DNA of 64,000 nt, from NCBI RefSeq assembly GCF_002788215.1, contig NZ_CP024845.1:372001-436000 (forward strand), given 5' to 3'. Shown here piece after piece: positions 18,669-27,550 of the stretch. The stretch is from Halohasta litchfieldiae. Its GTDB lineage: Archaea; Halobacteriota; Halobacteria; Halobacteriales; Haloferacaceae. The notes under the pieces were generated by a model. The model searched no databases and had not been told where the DNA came from. It saw only the letters and a program-made list of their open reading frames with translations. The stretch's first letter is position 1. Each line of letters starts with the position of its first letter. The translations under genes and the position numbers were made by a program.

Positions 18669-19664
18669 CTACTGTTCTGTAAGTGCGTATACTGTGCCAT
18701 TGGAAGTCCCAATGTAGAGAGTCTCGTCGACCACCACCGTCGACCACACCCAGCGATCTCCCGTCTCGAAGCGCCAGTGTTCGGTGCCGTTACGTGGATC
18801 TAGGGCGTAGACGGTGCCCTCCATATCGCCGACGTAGACCGCATTGGTTGTCACTGCGAGCGGCGATCCGACATCGGTCTCGAAGAACCACCGTTCAGTG
18901 CCGTCGCTCGCGGCCAGCGCGTAGACGCCGTGGCCAGTCCCTGCATAGACGGTATCGTCCAGTACGGCTAGTTCACTTATACCGGACCTGAGAACCCCCC
19001 TATCCAGATCGAACGTCCACCGGTCGGTACCGTCGGCGGCATCCACTGCCCAAACCTCCCCACTCAGTTTGAAGTAGACAGTCTCATCGGCCACCGCTGG
19101 CGTTGGGCCGCCCAAATAGCGTAGCTCGCGGGACCACTGTTCGGTGCCGTCGGTGGCGTCCAGTGCATACAACAGCCCGTCGCCGCCCCCGACGTAGACG
19201 ATGCCGTCGCCCACTGCTGGTGACGGCGTCACGTATGCGCCGGTATCGAAGCGCCACTGTTCGGTGCCGTCGTTCGCAGTCAACGCACACAGATTTCCGC
19301 CGCCGCGTCCGACGTAGACGGTGCCGTCGACGACCGCCGGCGACGAGGCGATCCTTCCATCGACTGCAACCGACCACTGTTCGGACCCATCACTTGCAGC
19401 GAGGGCGTAGATCGCGTTGTCGTGACTCACGACGTAAACGGTGTCGTCGTCGACAACGAGCCACTCCGCGGGATTCTCGTCTATTTCGACGGCCCACTGT
19501 TCGGTGACCGAGTCAGTTGGGCCGGTCGCGTCGGGCGGTCCACCGGTCCGGGCGGGGGTGTATCGGAACATCGGCGCGCCGGTGGGGCCGGCGGTTCTTT
19601 CGGTCCCTGTCCCGTCGTCAGTGGCGCGCATACACCCGGCAAGACTCAGTACCTCACAAAGCAT
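18669..19664 (-). CDS. PQQ-type beta-propeller lipoprotein, 5' end replaced by IS sequence
   Basis: 331 aa with eight-fold-like repeats of 40 residues, each having a GTEQW motif followed by DDTVYV (PQQ/YVTN-like WD propeller). The DNA shows it as a 120-nt periodicity. Residues 8-11 read LAGC, a lipobox, but only ten residues precede the Cys and they are not a signal peptide. Those first codons (ATG 19664 to about 19645) are the terminal inverted repeat of the adjacent ISH3-type element, and an in-frame stop sits three codons upstream. So the signal sequence was lost and the product, if made, cannot be exported or lipidated. Confidence 0.7.
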   Translation of the reverse strand: MLCEVLSLAGCMRATDDGTGTERTAGPTGAPMFRYTPARTGGPPDATGPTDSVTEQWAVEIDENPAEWLVVDDDTVYVVSHDNAIYALAASDGSEQWSVAVDGRIASSPAVVDGTVYVGRGGGNLCALTANDGTEQWRFDTGAYVTPSPAVGDGIVYVGGGDGLLYALDATDGTEQWSRELRYLGGPTPAVADETVYFKLSGEVWAVDAADGTDRWTFDLDRGVLRSGISELAVLDDTVYAGTGHGVYALAASDGTERWFFETDVGSPLAVTTNAVYVGDMEGTVYALDPRNGTEHWRFETGDRWVWSTVVVDETLYIGTSNGTVYALTEQ

Positions 19665-21047
19665 CCTCGGCTAGCTGTTTCTGCGGCCTGAGTTCTGTGT
19701 CGAAGCGGTTGTACTGACGGTCTCGACGAGAGAATTACGGACGGATCGACGGAGAGCTGTCGCTGTCGGCGGCGGTCAGCCGCCGACGCGACAGCGTCGC
19801 CACTCACTCCGCTGGCTTGCTCGGTCGGTGGTTAGCGGTGGAATCGGTCGTCAGGTGGCCGATTCGCGGGGACGGCCCGACGCACCGCGAGGGCCGTCCA
19901 CGCAGCTCGTCGAATCATATTGACGAACTCCTTGTACGGCCACCACCAGAGGCGACGCCCGCCTCGGCGGGGCGTCGCCACATACTCGTAGTGAAGGTAC
20001 CGCCAGACGTTCTGTAAGAGGAGACTCACCACCACGTACAGCAGCCGTACCGTTGGATCTCGTGTTGTCGTTGTCGCTATCGCTTGCTCAAACAAGCGAT
20101 AGCTTGACTCGATACCGAAGCGTTTCGAGTAGTGGTATCGAGCGTCCCGTGGTGAGTCGATGAACGGCGCGTCAGCGGCGTAGCCGTGACGCGCCACACC
20201 GTTCTCGTCATACTTCCCATTTAGGTACGTACAGTCGATGTAGACGGGAAAATCGACGGTCCAGCTGTGACCGTCGAGTTTCCCCGTCAGATCATGCTGA
20301 ATGACGCGACTCCATCCTTCCGAGAGCTCTTGCTGAATCGCCTCACCCCACCGGATGATCGGGATCACGTACGCGTAATTGTGCGCCTGAAGCAGCGTGA
20401 GACACTTACTGTCGTAGAATCCGCGATCAAGGTAGACGGCCTTGACCCCGGCGTCAAGGCCGTCGAGGACACCGAAGAACTCAGCGAGGACACTACTTGC
20501 GGTATCGCCGTCTTTGAGACGGCGTACCGCCAGCGTGTAGCGTTTGTTCTTCACACGCGCGTAGAGTGTGGCATAGGCGTGGAACGCAGTGGTTCCACGC
20601 TTCGCTACCGAGTGATAGAGGCCGTCTGTGTCGTCTTCGTCACCGTAGTAGGGCCGCAGGTGGAGGTCTGCGCAGACCTCCACCTGTTCGGGGAGCAATT
20701 CATCGAGATCCTTTCGCAGGAGCGTGTTAGCGACTCGTTCGAGCCGTTCCGGCTCGAACTTCGTCCGAAGATGGTAGAGGACCGTGTTCCCAGCGGGTGA
20801 GTTCTGGCTCGACGCACAGAGCGTAGAGACAGAGGTCCCGTCGGCGCAAGCGCCGACGAGGACCTCATAGATGTCTTCAGCAGTGATTTCAGCGTTATTG
20901 GCTAACGAGAGCGAAACTTCCTCGTCAAGGCGGTTGACGAGAAAGTTAAGAAGCTGGTCCTCGTGGATCTCACCGTCTGCTTGTTTGGTTTTAGACACAC
21001 CTTCAGCAAGCAGACGTTCTAACTAAGCGGCTTTGTGAAGTACTGAG
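19645..21047 (-). mobile_element. ISH3-family insertion sequence
   Basis: About 1403 bp bounded by inverted repeats: CTCAGTACCTCACAAAGC at 19645-19662 and the complement of CTCAGTACTTCACAAAGC at 21030-21047 (17 of 18 match). It encodes one complete transposase. Flanking 5-mers (CAAGA left, ACTTG right) are not direct repeats, so no target duplication is present. Both flanking genes are truncated at its ends (see findings). Confidence 0.85.
19832..20998 (-). CDS. ISH3-family transposase
   Basis: A 388-aa DDE transposase of the expected full length for ISH3 elements. Beginning MSKTKQADGEIHEDQLLNF, with the acidic catalytic residues expected in KAVYLDRGFYDSK (second Asp region), an earlier EVCADLHLRPYYGD (first Asp) and YHYSKRFGIESSYRLFEQ (Glu with the Y-x-x-x-x-R/K signature). 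Basic C-terminus RRAVPANRPPDDRFHR. Appears intact, so the element may still move. Confidence 0.88.
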   Translation of the reverse strand: MSKTKQADGEIHEDQLLNFLVNRLDEEVSLSLANNAEITAEDIYEVLVGACADGTSVSTLCASSQNSPAGNTVLYHLRTKFEPERLERVANTLLRKDLDELLPEQVEVCADLHLRPYYGDEDDTDGLYHSVAKRGTTAFHAYATLYARVKNKRYTLAVRRLKDGDTASSVLAEFFGVLDGLDAGVKAVYLDRGFYDSKCLTLLQAHNYAYVIPIIRWGEAIQQELSEGWSRVIQHDLTGKLDGHSWTVDFPVYIDCTYLNGKYDENGVARHGYAADAPFIDSPRDARYHYSKRFGIESSYRLFEQAIATTTTRDPTVRLLYVVVSLLLQNVWRYLHYEYVATPRRGGRRLWWWPYKEFVNMIRRAAWTALAVRRAVPANRPPDDRFHR

Positions 21048-21677
21048 ACTTGGTGCTCGATGGACGCCCGCATCCACTACCGACTCATAGAGTTCGGCGA
21101 TCTCGGTGAGTACGGTGTCATTCTCTGCACTCACGATCTTGACGATATCACGAAATCCGTTGTCCTCATCACCGGGAACCAATCGCTCCGGTGAGTAACC
21201 GAGATAAAACCCTTCGCCAGCTTCCAGTTCGGATGTACGTTCGATCGCCGGTCCGAGAATCTCTCGTGTTGCCCCCGGATACACGGTCGATTCAAGGACC
21301 ACTTTCGTTCCGGGTCGTATGGTATGACCAACAAGTTCGCCGGCCCGTTCGACGTACTTCAGATTCGGTTTCTTGAGTTCGTCGACGGGAGTTGGAACTG
21401 TAATGATAACGTATTCCGCATGTGTAAATGATGCCGTATCGGTCGTAAAGTCGATATCGGACCGTTCGACCCTCTCGGCACCGACATCATTGGTTGGATC
21501 CTGTCCCGTTTTTAGCTGATTGATCTTGTCTTCATCGATATCGAATCCGACTACATCATAGCCTGCCTGATCAAACTCCGTCGCTAACGGTAAGCCAACG
21601 TAGCCGAGTCCAACAATGCAAATTTTGTACAGTGATTGGTCCGATACATCGCGATGTCTTGCTTTTGGGATATCCAT
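21003..21677 (-). pseudogene. UDP-glucose/GDP-mannose dehydrogenase family, 3' half deleted
   Basis: N-terminal NAD-binding half of a UDP-sugar 6-dehydrogenase: VGLGYVGLPLATEFDQAGY (Rossmann glycine motif near residue 23), VITVPTPVD, STVYPGATREIL and LGYSPERLVPGD. The family reading stops at ESVVDAGVHRAPS; after that the codons are ISH3 terminal sequence and end at a stop at 21003. A full enzyme is about 430 residues, so the catalytic Cys domain and C-terminal UDP-binding domain are missing. It would supply uronic or mannosaminuronic acids for surface glycans; this copy should be inactive. Confidence 0.85.
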
Positions 21678-21951
21678 GTAATCTCACTCCTTTCGGGTCA
21701 GACAGGGACTGTATTGCTGTCGTCTAGATTACATAATCTACATAGGCCATCATATATATTTCGATAGTACAAGTAGCTATAATATCTCTATATTACTTTT
21801 ATTTATGTTCTACCATTTTTACTATTTATGTAGGATGTTCCATTACTACCTTAATATCCAATTACAAACTATTTTTATGGATATAAATAGTATTATTGGG
21901 GAGTTTTCGTTCCTCCGTCAATTACCGTGTATACGGACTGTTGATCACAAC
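21678..21951. other. AT-rich intergenic region
   Basis: 274 bp, clearly richer in A+T than flanking genes (many ATATAT/TTATTT runs), holding the promoter of the truncated dehydrogenase. Low GC fits a horizontally acquired surface-polysaccharide region. Confidence 0.5.
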
Positions 21952-23022
21952 TCACGTAGCCACCGAACCTTCTGAATTGCGTACATCAACCCACAGATGT
22001 AATGATTGATCCGCGTTGTCGGGCGTCGGCTGGGCCGGAGGAGTACCAATATAAAGCAGGTAGGTGACACGGAGGTCTTCTCCAGTAATCGCCGCGGTGA
22101 GGTTGTGTTCGGTACGCCACTCCTCTCCAGGTTCGACAACCGGTTTGAAAGTTGTCACCCGCTGTCGGTCGACGATCTCCGCTTTGTTGGTTTCTGGAAC
22201 CGTTGTGTTGTGTATCTCGACAATAATCGTGTACTCCGTCCCGACGTTCTCATTATTTTCTAGGCCGACGACGATCGGTTCGGGCTCACCGGCTACGAGA
22301 TCGCTCGGATACTCCTCGGCTACGAGTTCGCCCTCAGCAGTCTCTGTCAGGATATAAAAATCCGTAAACTGTTCTCCGTCGGGGGGCACAGCCACAGCGT
22401 AACCAATAGTACCGAAGGCGAAAACGACGCTAATCGCAAGGACAATCACGAGAACAGAATCAAGCCGCGTGTCCGGCTTCAAATTCTGTGTCCACATAGT
22501 GTCCATCCACTGTCGAAACGAGACGGTAAACTGTCTGTCTTCAGGGAGTTTCTGTCGACGATACGCGGCGAGCACCACTCCCACCAACGTAACTCCGGCG
22601 AGTGTGAAAATAACTGGAATCAGACGGATACCCCACGGTGTGAAACTGAGGCCAATCCCGGTGAGCGGGACGATGGCGATACTTGTCCCAAATGCTAAGG
22701 CGGCTCTTTCGATTCTGTCTATGCCGCCGGTGCCAGGCAAGCGAGCAGCCAACATATTACTTGCCTCTTCAGTAGTTGTCTCTTCAGCTTCGGGGTCGGC
22801 AGAAAGATATGATTCTGGAAACAGAACCGCAATAAACGCATACCCGGGAATGAAGGCCACGAAGGCCAGACCCAGAACGAATCTGAGGACAGACTCTCTG
22901 ACTGTCGGTAGCGAAACTGCGATAATCATCAGTATTGTGAATATTGCAGTTGCTACAAGATCTGCTGGTAGAGACTTCTTACAACCTACTAATAACTTTT
23001 TGAGGCCTTCACCAATAGCCAT
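21952..23022 (-). CDS. DUF1616 membrane protein
   Basis: A 356-aa protein with about five hydrophobic segments: two near residues 20-65, two near 108-155, one near 196-215, then a long extracellular-type C-terminal domain with several N-glycosylation sequons (NTT, NLT). The layout matches the archaeal DUF1616 family, often found beside S-layer glycosylation or polysaccharide genes. Function not established. Neighbouring broken ugd and ATP-grasp genes support an envelope-sugar locus. Confidence 0.75.
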   Translation of the reverse strand: MAIGEGLKKLLVGCKKSLPADLVATAIFTILMIIAVSLPTVRESVLRFVLGLAFVAFIPGYAFIAVLFPESYLSADPEAEETTTEEASNMLAARLPGTGGIDRIERAALAFGTSIAIVPLTGIGLSFTPWGIRLIPVIFTLAGVTLVGVVLAAYRRQKLPEDRQFTVSFRQWMDTMWTQNLKPDTRLDSVLVIVLAISVVFAFGTIGYAVAVPPDGEQFTDFYILTETAEGELVAEEYPSDLVAGEPEPIVVGLENNENVGTEYTIIVEIHNTTVPETNKAEIVDRQRVTTFKPVVEPGEEWRTEHNLTAAITGEDLRVTYLLYIGTPPAQPTPDNADQSLHLWVDVRNSEGSVAT

Positions 23023-23847
23023 TGTCAGCTAATCGACACCATCTGACAAAAGTGGTATCATCGAGCACATATATCTGGTATTAAATCTTTAACCTAACGG
23101 CATAGAAGTCGTTCATCTAATAGTTACTAAGTGAGTTTTTTCTCAATAACATATTTCAACCCACGGAGGAACGGACGTGGATCATCGGCCCGAAGGGTAT
23201 CGAACCGGGGCATGTCGTAACACGATCGAAGGACTGCATGTAGTTCCGTGGCTAGAGACGGTCGGTCGACCAGTGGAGACTCCTCTCGCAAAATACTGAG
23301 TAGATAGCCGAGTTCACCGTACAGCAGGTGGCTTCCGACGCCCACATCGTACTCGTGGTTGATCTTGGAACTCAATCCTTGCGTCGAGAGCCAATAGTAG
23401 TATGGAAAATCAGCCCCGGCTTGAACTGCACAAGGCAGCGACTGCCACATGCGCGGGTTGATTTCGGTCAACACGAACTCTCCGGTCTCTTTGTCCTCCA
23501 TGTACTCGATACACGCGAGGCCGTGGTACTCCAGACTGTCTAGTAGGGTTCGACCTGCCTCTTCGAGGGCCGGCATCGAGACCGCCTCACGGTAGACGCC
23601 GCCACCACCGATGTAGGAATCCCCCCGAATCTGACGGTGTTGGAACGTCGCCAGCGGCTGGCCGTGATCGTAGAGCGCGCCGAAGACGTACTCGTCGGCG
23701 CTCCGAATGTAATCCTGAACGATAGGGACGTGGTTCATCTCCTCGATAATCACCTCGACGTCGGGTGTCTCACCCGGATACAGATGCTTGATAGTATTCA
23801 CCTCGGCTACATCATGAGGACCAAACGATTCAATCGACTCTTCGGTC

Positions 23848-23855
23848 AATAAATT
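23848..23855. repeat. Left target-site duplication of the ISH6 element
   Basis: AATAAATT, identical to 25300-25307, directly adjoining the IS end. Confidence 0.85.
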
Positions 23856-25299
23856 GGTCGTGTCGCAAAGTCCTCTAGAGTTCAGTAGTAACTGACTCCC
23901 GTGAAGGCGGGGTTGCCTCTGGTGTCCAAACCGAGGTACCCCATGCACGCCACAATCGACGTGCGGTTCGAACTGAGTATCGACGACGACAAAACGCTAC
24001 CGCTCGCCACGCTTGCCGAGGCCGTCACTGACCAGAACCTCGAAGCAGTCCTTCTCGAATCGCTGGTCGAGAGCCTCGACGCCGCCAGCGTCGAGGCGCT
24101 CTGTGGTGAGAAACACGCACATGGCAACGGTGACCAGCGCTTCCAACGCGCCGGCACCGACACCCGCACAGCTGTCACAACTGCCGGAGAACACGAGTTC
24201 TCTCTCCACTACGTCGAAGATACAGCCGCTTCCCCAGACGAATCCAGCTACTTCCGGCCCGTCGAAGACGTTCTCGACTTCGACGGGCAGAACCGCTATC
24301 AGCAGGACATCGCCGCCAAAAGCGTCGATCTCGCTACCTCGCTCAGCTATCGAGACGCTGCCAATCACGGCGACAGCTTCGTCTCGATGCCGTCGCCGAC
24401 CACCATCAACCGCCGTGCCAAGAAATACGGCCACAAGCTCAAACAGTTCCTTCCAGACTGTGTCGCTGGCACAGACGCTGACGCCGTCATTCCTGACGGG
24501 ACAAAGTGCCACAGCCAAGACGACGACCGCTCGTCCCACTCCGTCCAAGCAACGCTCGGCGAAGACACCGCCGAAGAGTCACGCTCCCTGCTGGATCTGT
24601 CGGTCAACGCTGACTGGGACGAAACTGCCGCCGAACTCGATGATATCGGCGCAGTCACTGACGACGCGACGGTCGTCAGTGACGCTGATAGCGGCATCGT
24701 CACAGCCTTTACCGACGAAAACCGTGACCACCAGCTCGATCTCGTCCACGTCGGCCGAACGCTGGGTTACACCCTCTGGGACGATGGCGTCTTCTCCTTG
24801 GACCGTCGGAAGGAGATCGTTTCGGAGGTGATCGACGAGGTGTTCCATCTGAAGAACTCTGTGGCGAAGCATCGTCCAGCGGAGGAGTTCGCGGCGATCC
24901 GCTCGCGGATCGCGCGAACGAGAGAGCGATTAGAGAAGACAGCGTGGCAACTGGAGCAGTTCGGGTCAGCAAAGGCTGCAGGGTATCTTCGGCGGTGGCT
25001 GCCGTCGATTGTGACGTTCGCCGAGCACGCTGTCGAGGGGTTCGAGGTTCCGTGGACCTCGAACCCCGTCGAACGACTGATGGGCGAGGTCAGCAAGCGG
25101 TGCAAGAACCAGTGGATGCGCTGGACAGCAGAGGGATTGGAAGCGATACTCCAACTTCGGTTGGTGAAGTACGCCGACCCCGAGTACTACCAAGCGTTCC
25201 TCGACGAACTGCTCCAACGTTCGACCAAAACAGCAATCAACTGTGACCTCTCAATTGAGAGTACCAGCGGCAAAGTCTAGACCGCTTTGCAACACGACC
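23856..25299 (+). mobile_element. ISH6-family insertion sequence
   Basis: 1444 bp with terminal inverted repeats GGTCGTGTCGCAAAG (23856-23870) and the complement of GGTCGTGTTGCAAAG (25285-25299), flanked by a perfect 8-bp duplication AATAAATT. Length, terminal sequence and duplication size match ISH6. The clean duplication and intact transposase point to a recent insertion. Confidence 0.9.
23943..25280 (+). CDS. ISH6-family transposase
   Basis: A 445-aa protein (ATG 23943, MHATIDVRFELSIDDD). It has the Mutator-like layout of ISH6 proteins: DGTKCHSQDDDRS (first Asp), VVSDADSGI (second Asp), VPWTSNPVERLMGEVSKRCK (Glu region near residue 375-390). A longer in-frame start at 23901 adds 14 residues not typical of the family. 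Stop at 25278-25280, inside the right inverted-repeat zone. Confidence 0.88.
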   Translation: MHATIDVRFELSIDDDKTLPLATLAEAVTDQNLEAVLLESLVESLDAASVEALCGEKHAHGNGDQRFQRAGTDTRTAVTTAGEHEFSLHYVEDTAASPDESSYFRPVEDVLDFDGQNRYQQDIAAKSVDLATSLSYRDAANHGDSFVSMPSPTTINRRAKKYGHKLKQFLPDCVAGTDADAVIPDGTKCHSQDDDRSSHSVQATLGEDTAEESRSLLDLSVNADWDETAAELDDIGAVTDDATVVSDADSGIVTAFTDENRDHQLDLVHVGRTLGYTLWDDGVFSLDRRKEIVSEVIDEVFHLKNSVAKHRPAEEFAAIRSRIARTRERLEKTAWQLEQFGSAKAAGYLRRWLPSIVTFAEHAVEGFEVPWTSNPVERLMGEVSKRCKNQWMRWTAEGLEAILQLRLVKYADPEYYQAFLDELLQRSTKTAINCDLSIESTSGKV

Positions 25300-25307
25300 A
25301 ATAAATT
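25300..25307. repeat. Right target-site duplication of the ISH6 element
   Basis: AATAAATT, the second copy of the 8-bp duplication made on insertion into the ATP-grasp gene. Confidence 0.85.
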
Positions 25308-26034
25308 GAACCGGGATTTGACTATGAGTTCTGGGCTCCAATCGTCGACATCTGTTACTAGCCTGGTGTGAGGGACGGCAACGTCTGCTGATTCGGCTGC
25401 CGCTGCGAGCTGCAACCGGTCGGTAACAGTCTCAAGTAGGTCGGACGAGGGTGTGGTCAGCGAGACGTGAGGATCAAACAAGTCGTTGTACCGTGCAAAC
25501 AGATACGCATCGTGGGGTCGTACAGGGAGTATCGTCTCTACATCCCGGCGAGAAGCAATGTCGAGCAGGGCATCCCTATAGGCGAGTATATTTTGCTTTG
25601 GAGATGGGATTTGAATCTGTTCGTCACAGAATCGTGATGCACCTGCCGCAACTTCAGCCTCTATCGAAGCCAAAATTGTGTGGATCCCTTGTTTCGACAG
25701 TGATCGCACACAGGAGTAACTCCTCGAATCGAGACCAGCCGGTATGCAAACAGATTGCTTGTTTTTAATTCTAGAGACCATAATACAGTTTCTCAGTTCC
25801 AATCTCATTAGTATCAAGTCCTTACCTAATTTACACGATTAGCGGCTAATAGAGATCAGAGTATGGGGCAGCCTAGCATGCCGCGTGGCACATTTTCAAC
25901 AGAGGAGAATTCCCATCGTATACTGGGTGTGAGTTCCAGTTCACGACAGTGAGAACGGGCTCTAGTATCTCATCGCCAGTAGCTATCTGGGTGACGAAAC
26001 ACAAACTCAAATACATGATTTTTATCACATTTAT

Positions 26035-26077
26035 TGAGTAAGTATTTTTCATTTCAAACTGTTACAATGAGTAAGTA
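26035..26077. promoter_or_regulatory. Two TGAGTAAGTA direct repeats, 33 bp apart
   Basis: TGAGTAAGTA at 26035-26044 and 26068-26077, spaced 33 bp, about three helical turns. The second forms GAGTA-AG-TACTC, a small inverted repeat. They lie about 150-190 bp before the HTH gene, so they could be operator sites, but this is position-based inference. Confidence 0.3.
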
Positions 26078-26101
26078 CTCAAATAGAACTGTTCTCTCAA
26101 A

Positions 26102-26158
26102 TCAGCTGGGGAACGGCTGAAAGGACGAATCGTTCCGCAGTGGAACGAGAGCCTGCAG
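26102..26158 (+). repeat. Left copy of a 57-nt double-hairpin repeat (possible attL or structured RNA)
   Basis: Hairpin 1: TCAGCTG (26102-26108), loop GGGAA, CGGCTGA (26114-26120). A 9-nt linker AAGGACGAA, then hairpin 2: TCGTTCC (26130-26136), loop GCAGT, GGAACGA (26142-26148), then tail GAGCCTGCAG. The second copy is at 28959-29015 in the same orientation, 51 of 57 positions identical. In stem 1 the T-G wobble here corresponds to C-G there, keeping pairing while the loop differs. Confidence 0.7.
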
Positions 26159-26223
26159 TGTCCAAGATTATGCCGCTTGATTGATGCCAACGTTTATTGT
26201 TTCGAGTTTCGTAACTCTATACA

Positions 26224-26841
26224 ATGAGTTACGATACAGAACATGTGCGTAATGCGGGCAACGGTCCCGCGATGATTACTGGGCTTCCTACCTTCACAGA
26301 CCTACTCACAAATGCGAACCTCGCTGAGCTGTACACCGCTATTCGCCAGTCGCCAGGTGTGACTGCTCCCGAACTCATCGATCAAGTAGCGGTCTCAAAA
26401 AAGACCGTCTACGAGTATCTACATAGGTTAGAACGTGCAGGGCTAATCAGTGAAACAGAAAATAGCGGTGGTACAAGTGCGTACGACGCAGAGGAGTTCG
26501 AACTGACGCTCACAATTCGTGGGATAGAGATAACGATCACCCCCAAGCTCGTTGCAGTCATCGCACAGTCTGATGAATATCCAATTATCAAGCGTGTCTG
26601 TGACGAACACGGATTTGTGACATTCGCACTTGCTCACGATCTGATCAACGCACATAGCGACGGCGATGTCACGATCCGACAAATCGGTACGCTGACCGAC
26701 CTTTCACACGGAACAACTTATGATCTCGTCGAGGCACTCTACGAGATTCACGATCTCGGTGGCGACGATCCGAGCCCAACGACATATACTCCCGATGACG
26801 TGGTCGACGACGATCTACAGTCAGAGTTGGCCGACGAATAG
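26224..26841 (+). CDS. Winged-helix regulator, probable antitoxin partner of the PIN protein
   Basis: A 205-aa protein with an N-terminal winged helix (residues about 30-85: SPGVTAPELIDQVAVSKKTVYEYLHRLERAGLISE), a beta hairpin and an acidic C-terminal tail. The C-terminal half (about 115-175) looks like a second HTH-like helical unit. The stop TAG is followed directly by the ATG of the PIN-like gene with no spacer, a tight toxin-antitoxin-like pairing. The regulator probably binds the PIN protein or autoregulates; this is inferred from arrangement. Confidence 0.6.
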   Translation: MSYDTEHVRNAGNGPAMITGLPTFTDLLTNANLAELYTAIRQSPGVTAPELIDQVAVSKKTVYEYLHRLERAGLISETENSGGTSAYDAEEFELTLTIRGIEITITPKLVAVIAQSDEYPIIKRVCDEHGFVTFALAHDLINAHSDGDVTIRQIGTLTDLSHGTTYDLVEALYEIHDLGGDDPSPTTYTPDDVVDDDLQSELADE

Positions 26842-27417
26842 ATGCCTCGGTCAGAGCAACTGTACACGGCGAATATTGTGGATACAGTTATCTTCCGGAG
26901 TCTGGGTAAATCACCAAGTCCTCAGTTACGGTCGTTGAAACAAGCCGTCGCTGAGGCGGATACAGAACTCTGGGTTTCACCATCGATCTACCGTGAGCTG
27001 ACGAACTATGGGGAAGATCCTCCGAGAAATCCATATCTTGATACAGGCATCAAGGAAGGATGGATTCGCGTCGCAACTCCGCTACCGAATAATCGGAATT
27101 CGGCATTTGACTCGGTTACTGACCCTGTTGAACAAGCACAGCATCTCGCAGACGAATATTTGAACCAACAGAGCAAGTATCCAAATACCAATAACTGGCG
27201 AGACGCATCTGTGGTTGCGTTGGCTGTACGATTGTTTGAACAAAACACTCGAATCCGCGTTATCACTCACACAGCAGATAAGACTCTGGCTCAGGCTTGC
27301 GCCCGTATTCCGCCTGAATTTGGATACTACGATATTGAATCACGGTACTACAACCCACCACAGAAAGCAAAAAAACAGTTCCCGACCGTCGAATCACTTT
27401 CTTGGAGTAGCCAATAG
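26842..27417 (+). CDS. PIN-domain-like putative ribonuclease toxin
   Basis: A 191-aa protein with spaced acidic residues of a PIN fold: IVDTVIFRS near residue 14 (first Asp), IYRELTN near 52 (Glu), WRDASVVALAVRL near 118 (Asp), and VITHTADKTLAQACARI near 138-152 (final Asp after the T-H-T strand). PIN toxins are Mg-dependent RNases, many cleaving tRNA or rRNA. Starts directly at the stop of the HTH gene. GC is lower than in core genes nearby. No catalytic test can be made from sequence alone. Confidence 0.6.
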   Translation: MPRSEQLYTANIVDTVIFRSLGKSPSPQLRSLKQAVAEADTELWVSPSIYRELTNYGEDPPRNPYLDTGIKEGWIRVATPLPNNRNSAFDSVTDPVEQAQHLADEYLNQQSKYPNTNNWRDASVVALAVRLFEQNTRIRVITHTADKTLAQACARIPPEFGYYDIESRYYNPPQKAKKQFPTVESLSWSSQ

Positions 27418-27550
27418 CGAATGTGGTCCTGAAGGATCCTGTTGGAATACTAATTAACTCACATTTTTGTTCTCCGTGCTATACACAGAGGCTACATTTC
27501 TCGGGCTACCGGCATCAGACTTTTTTCAATTGGACTGCTCGGCTAATAGT

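Larger units (their letters stand above)
23127..25781 (-). pseudogene. ATP-grasp carboxylate-amine ligase-like gene split by an ISH6 element
   Basis: Two fragments of one gene on the minus strand: codons from ATG 25781 to the target site at 25300, and from 23847 to the stop at 23127. Removing the IS and one 8-bp duplication gives exactly 401 codons with no frameshift, joining KSRFNLL to TEESIESFG. The N-terminal part has a pre-ATP-grasp fold (VCIPAGLDSRSYSCVRSLSKQGI); the C-terminal part has ATP-grasp residues (EYMEDKETGEFVLTEINPRMWQS, with the metal-binding Glu/Asn). Similar haloarchaeal proteins sit in surface-glycan clusters; substrate unknown. Confidence 0.82.
25782..26223. other. Low-GC intergenic region preceding the HTH/PIN element
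   Basis: About 440 bp without a credible gene. It holds the promoter of the ATP-grasp gene, two TGAGTAAGTA direct repeats (26035-26044 and 26068-26077), the left double-hairpin repeat and the promoter of the HTH gene. A 17-codon reading at 26068 (MSKYSNRTVLSNQLGNG) ends in the first hairpin. Confidence 0.6.

Noticed and set aside
18774-19514. Regular 120-nt repeats (CACTGTTCGGTGCCGTC) suggesting a CRISPR array
   Set aside because: They are the repeated GTEQW blades of the propeller lipoprotein; no spacers, in-frame coding.
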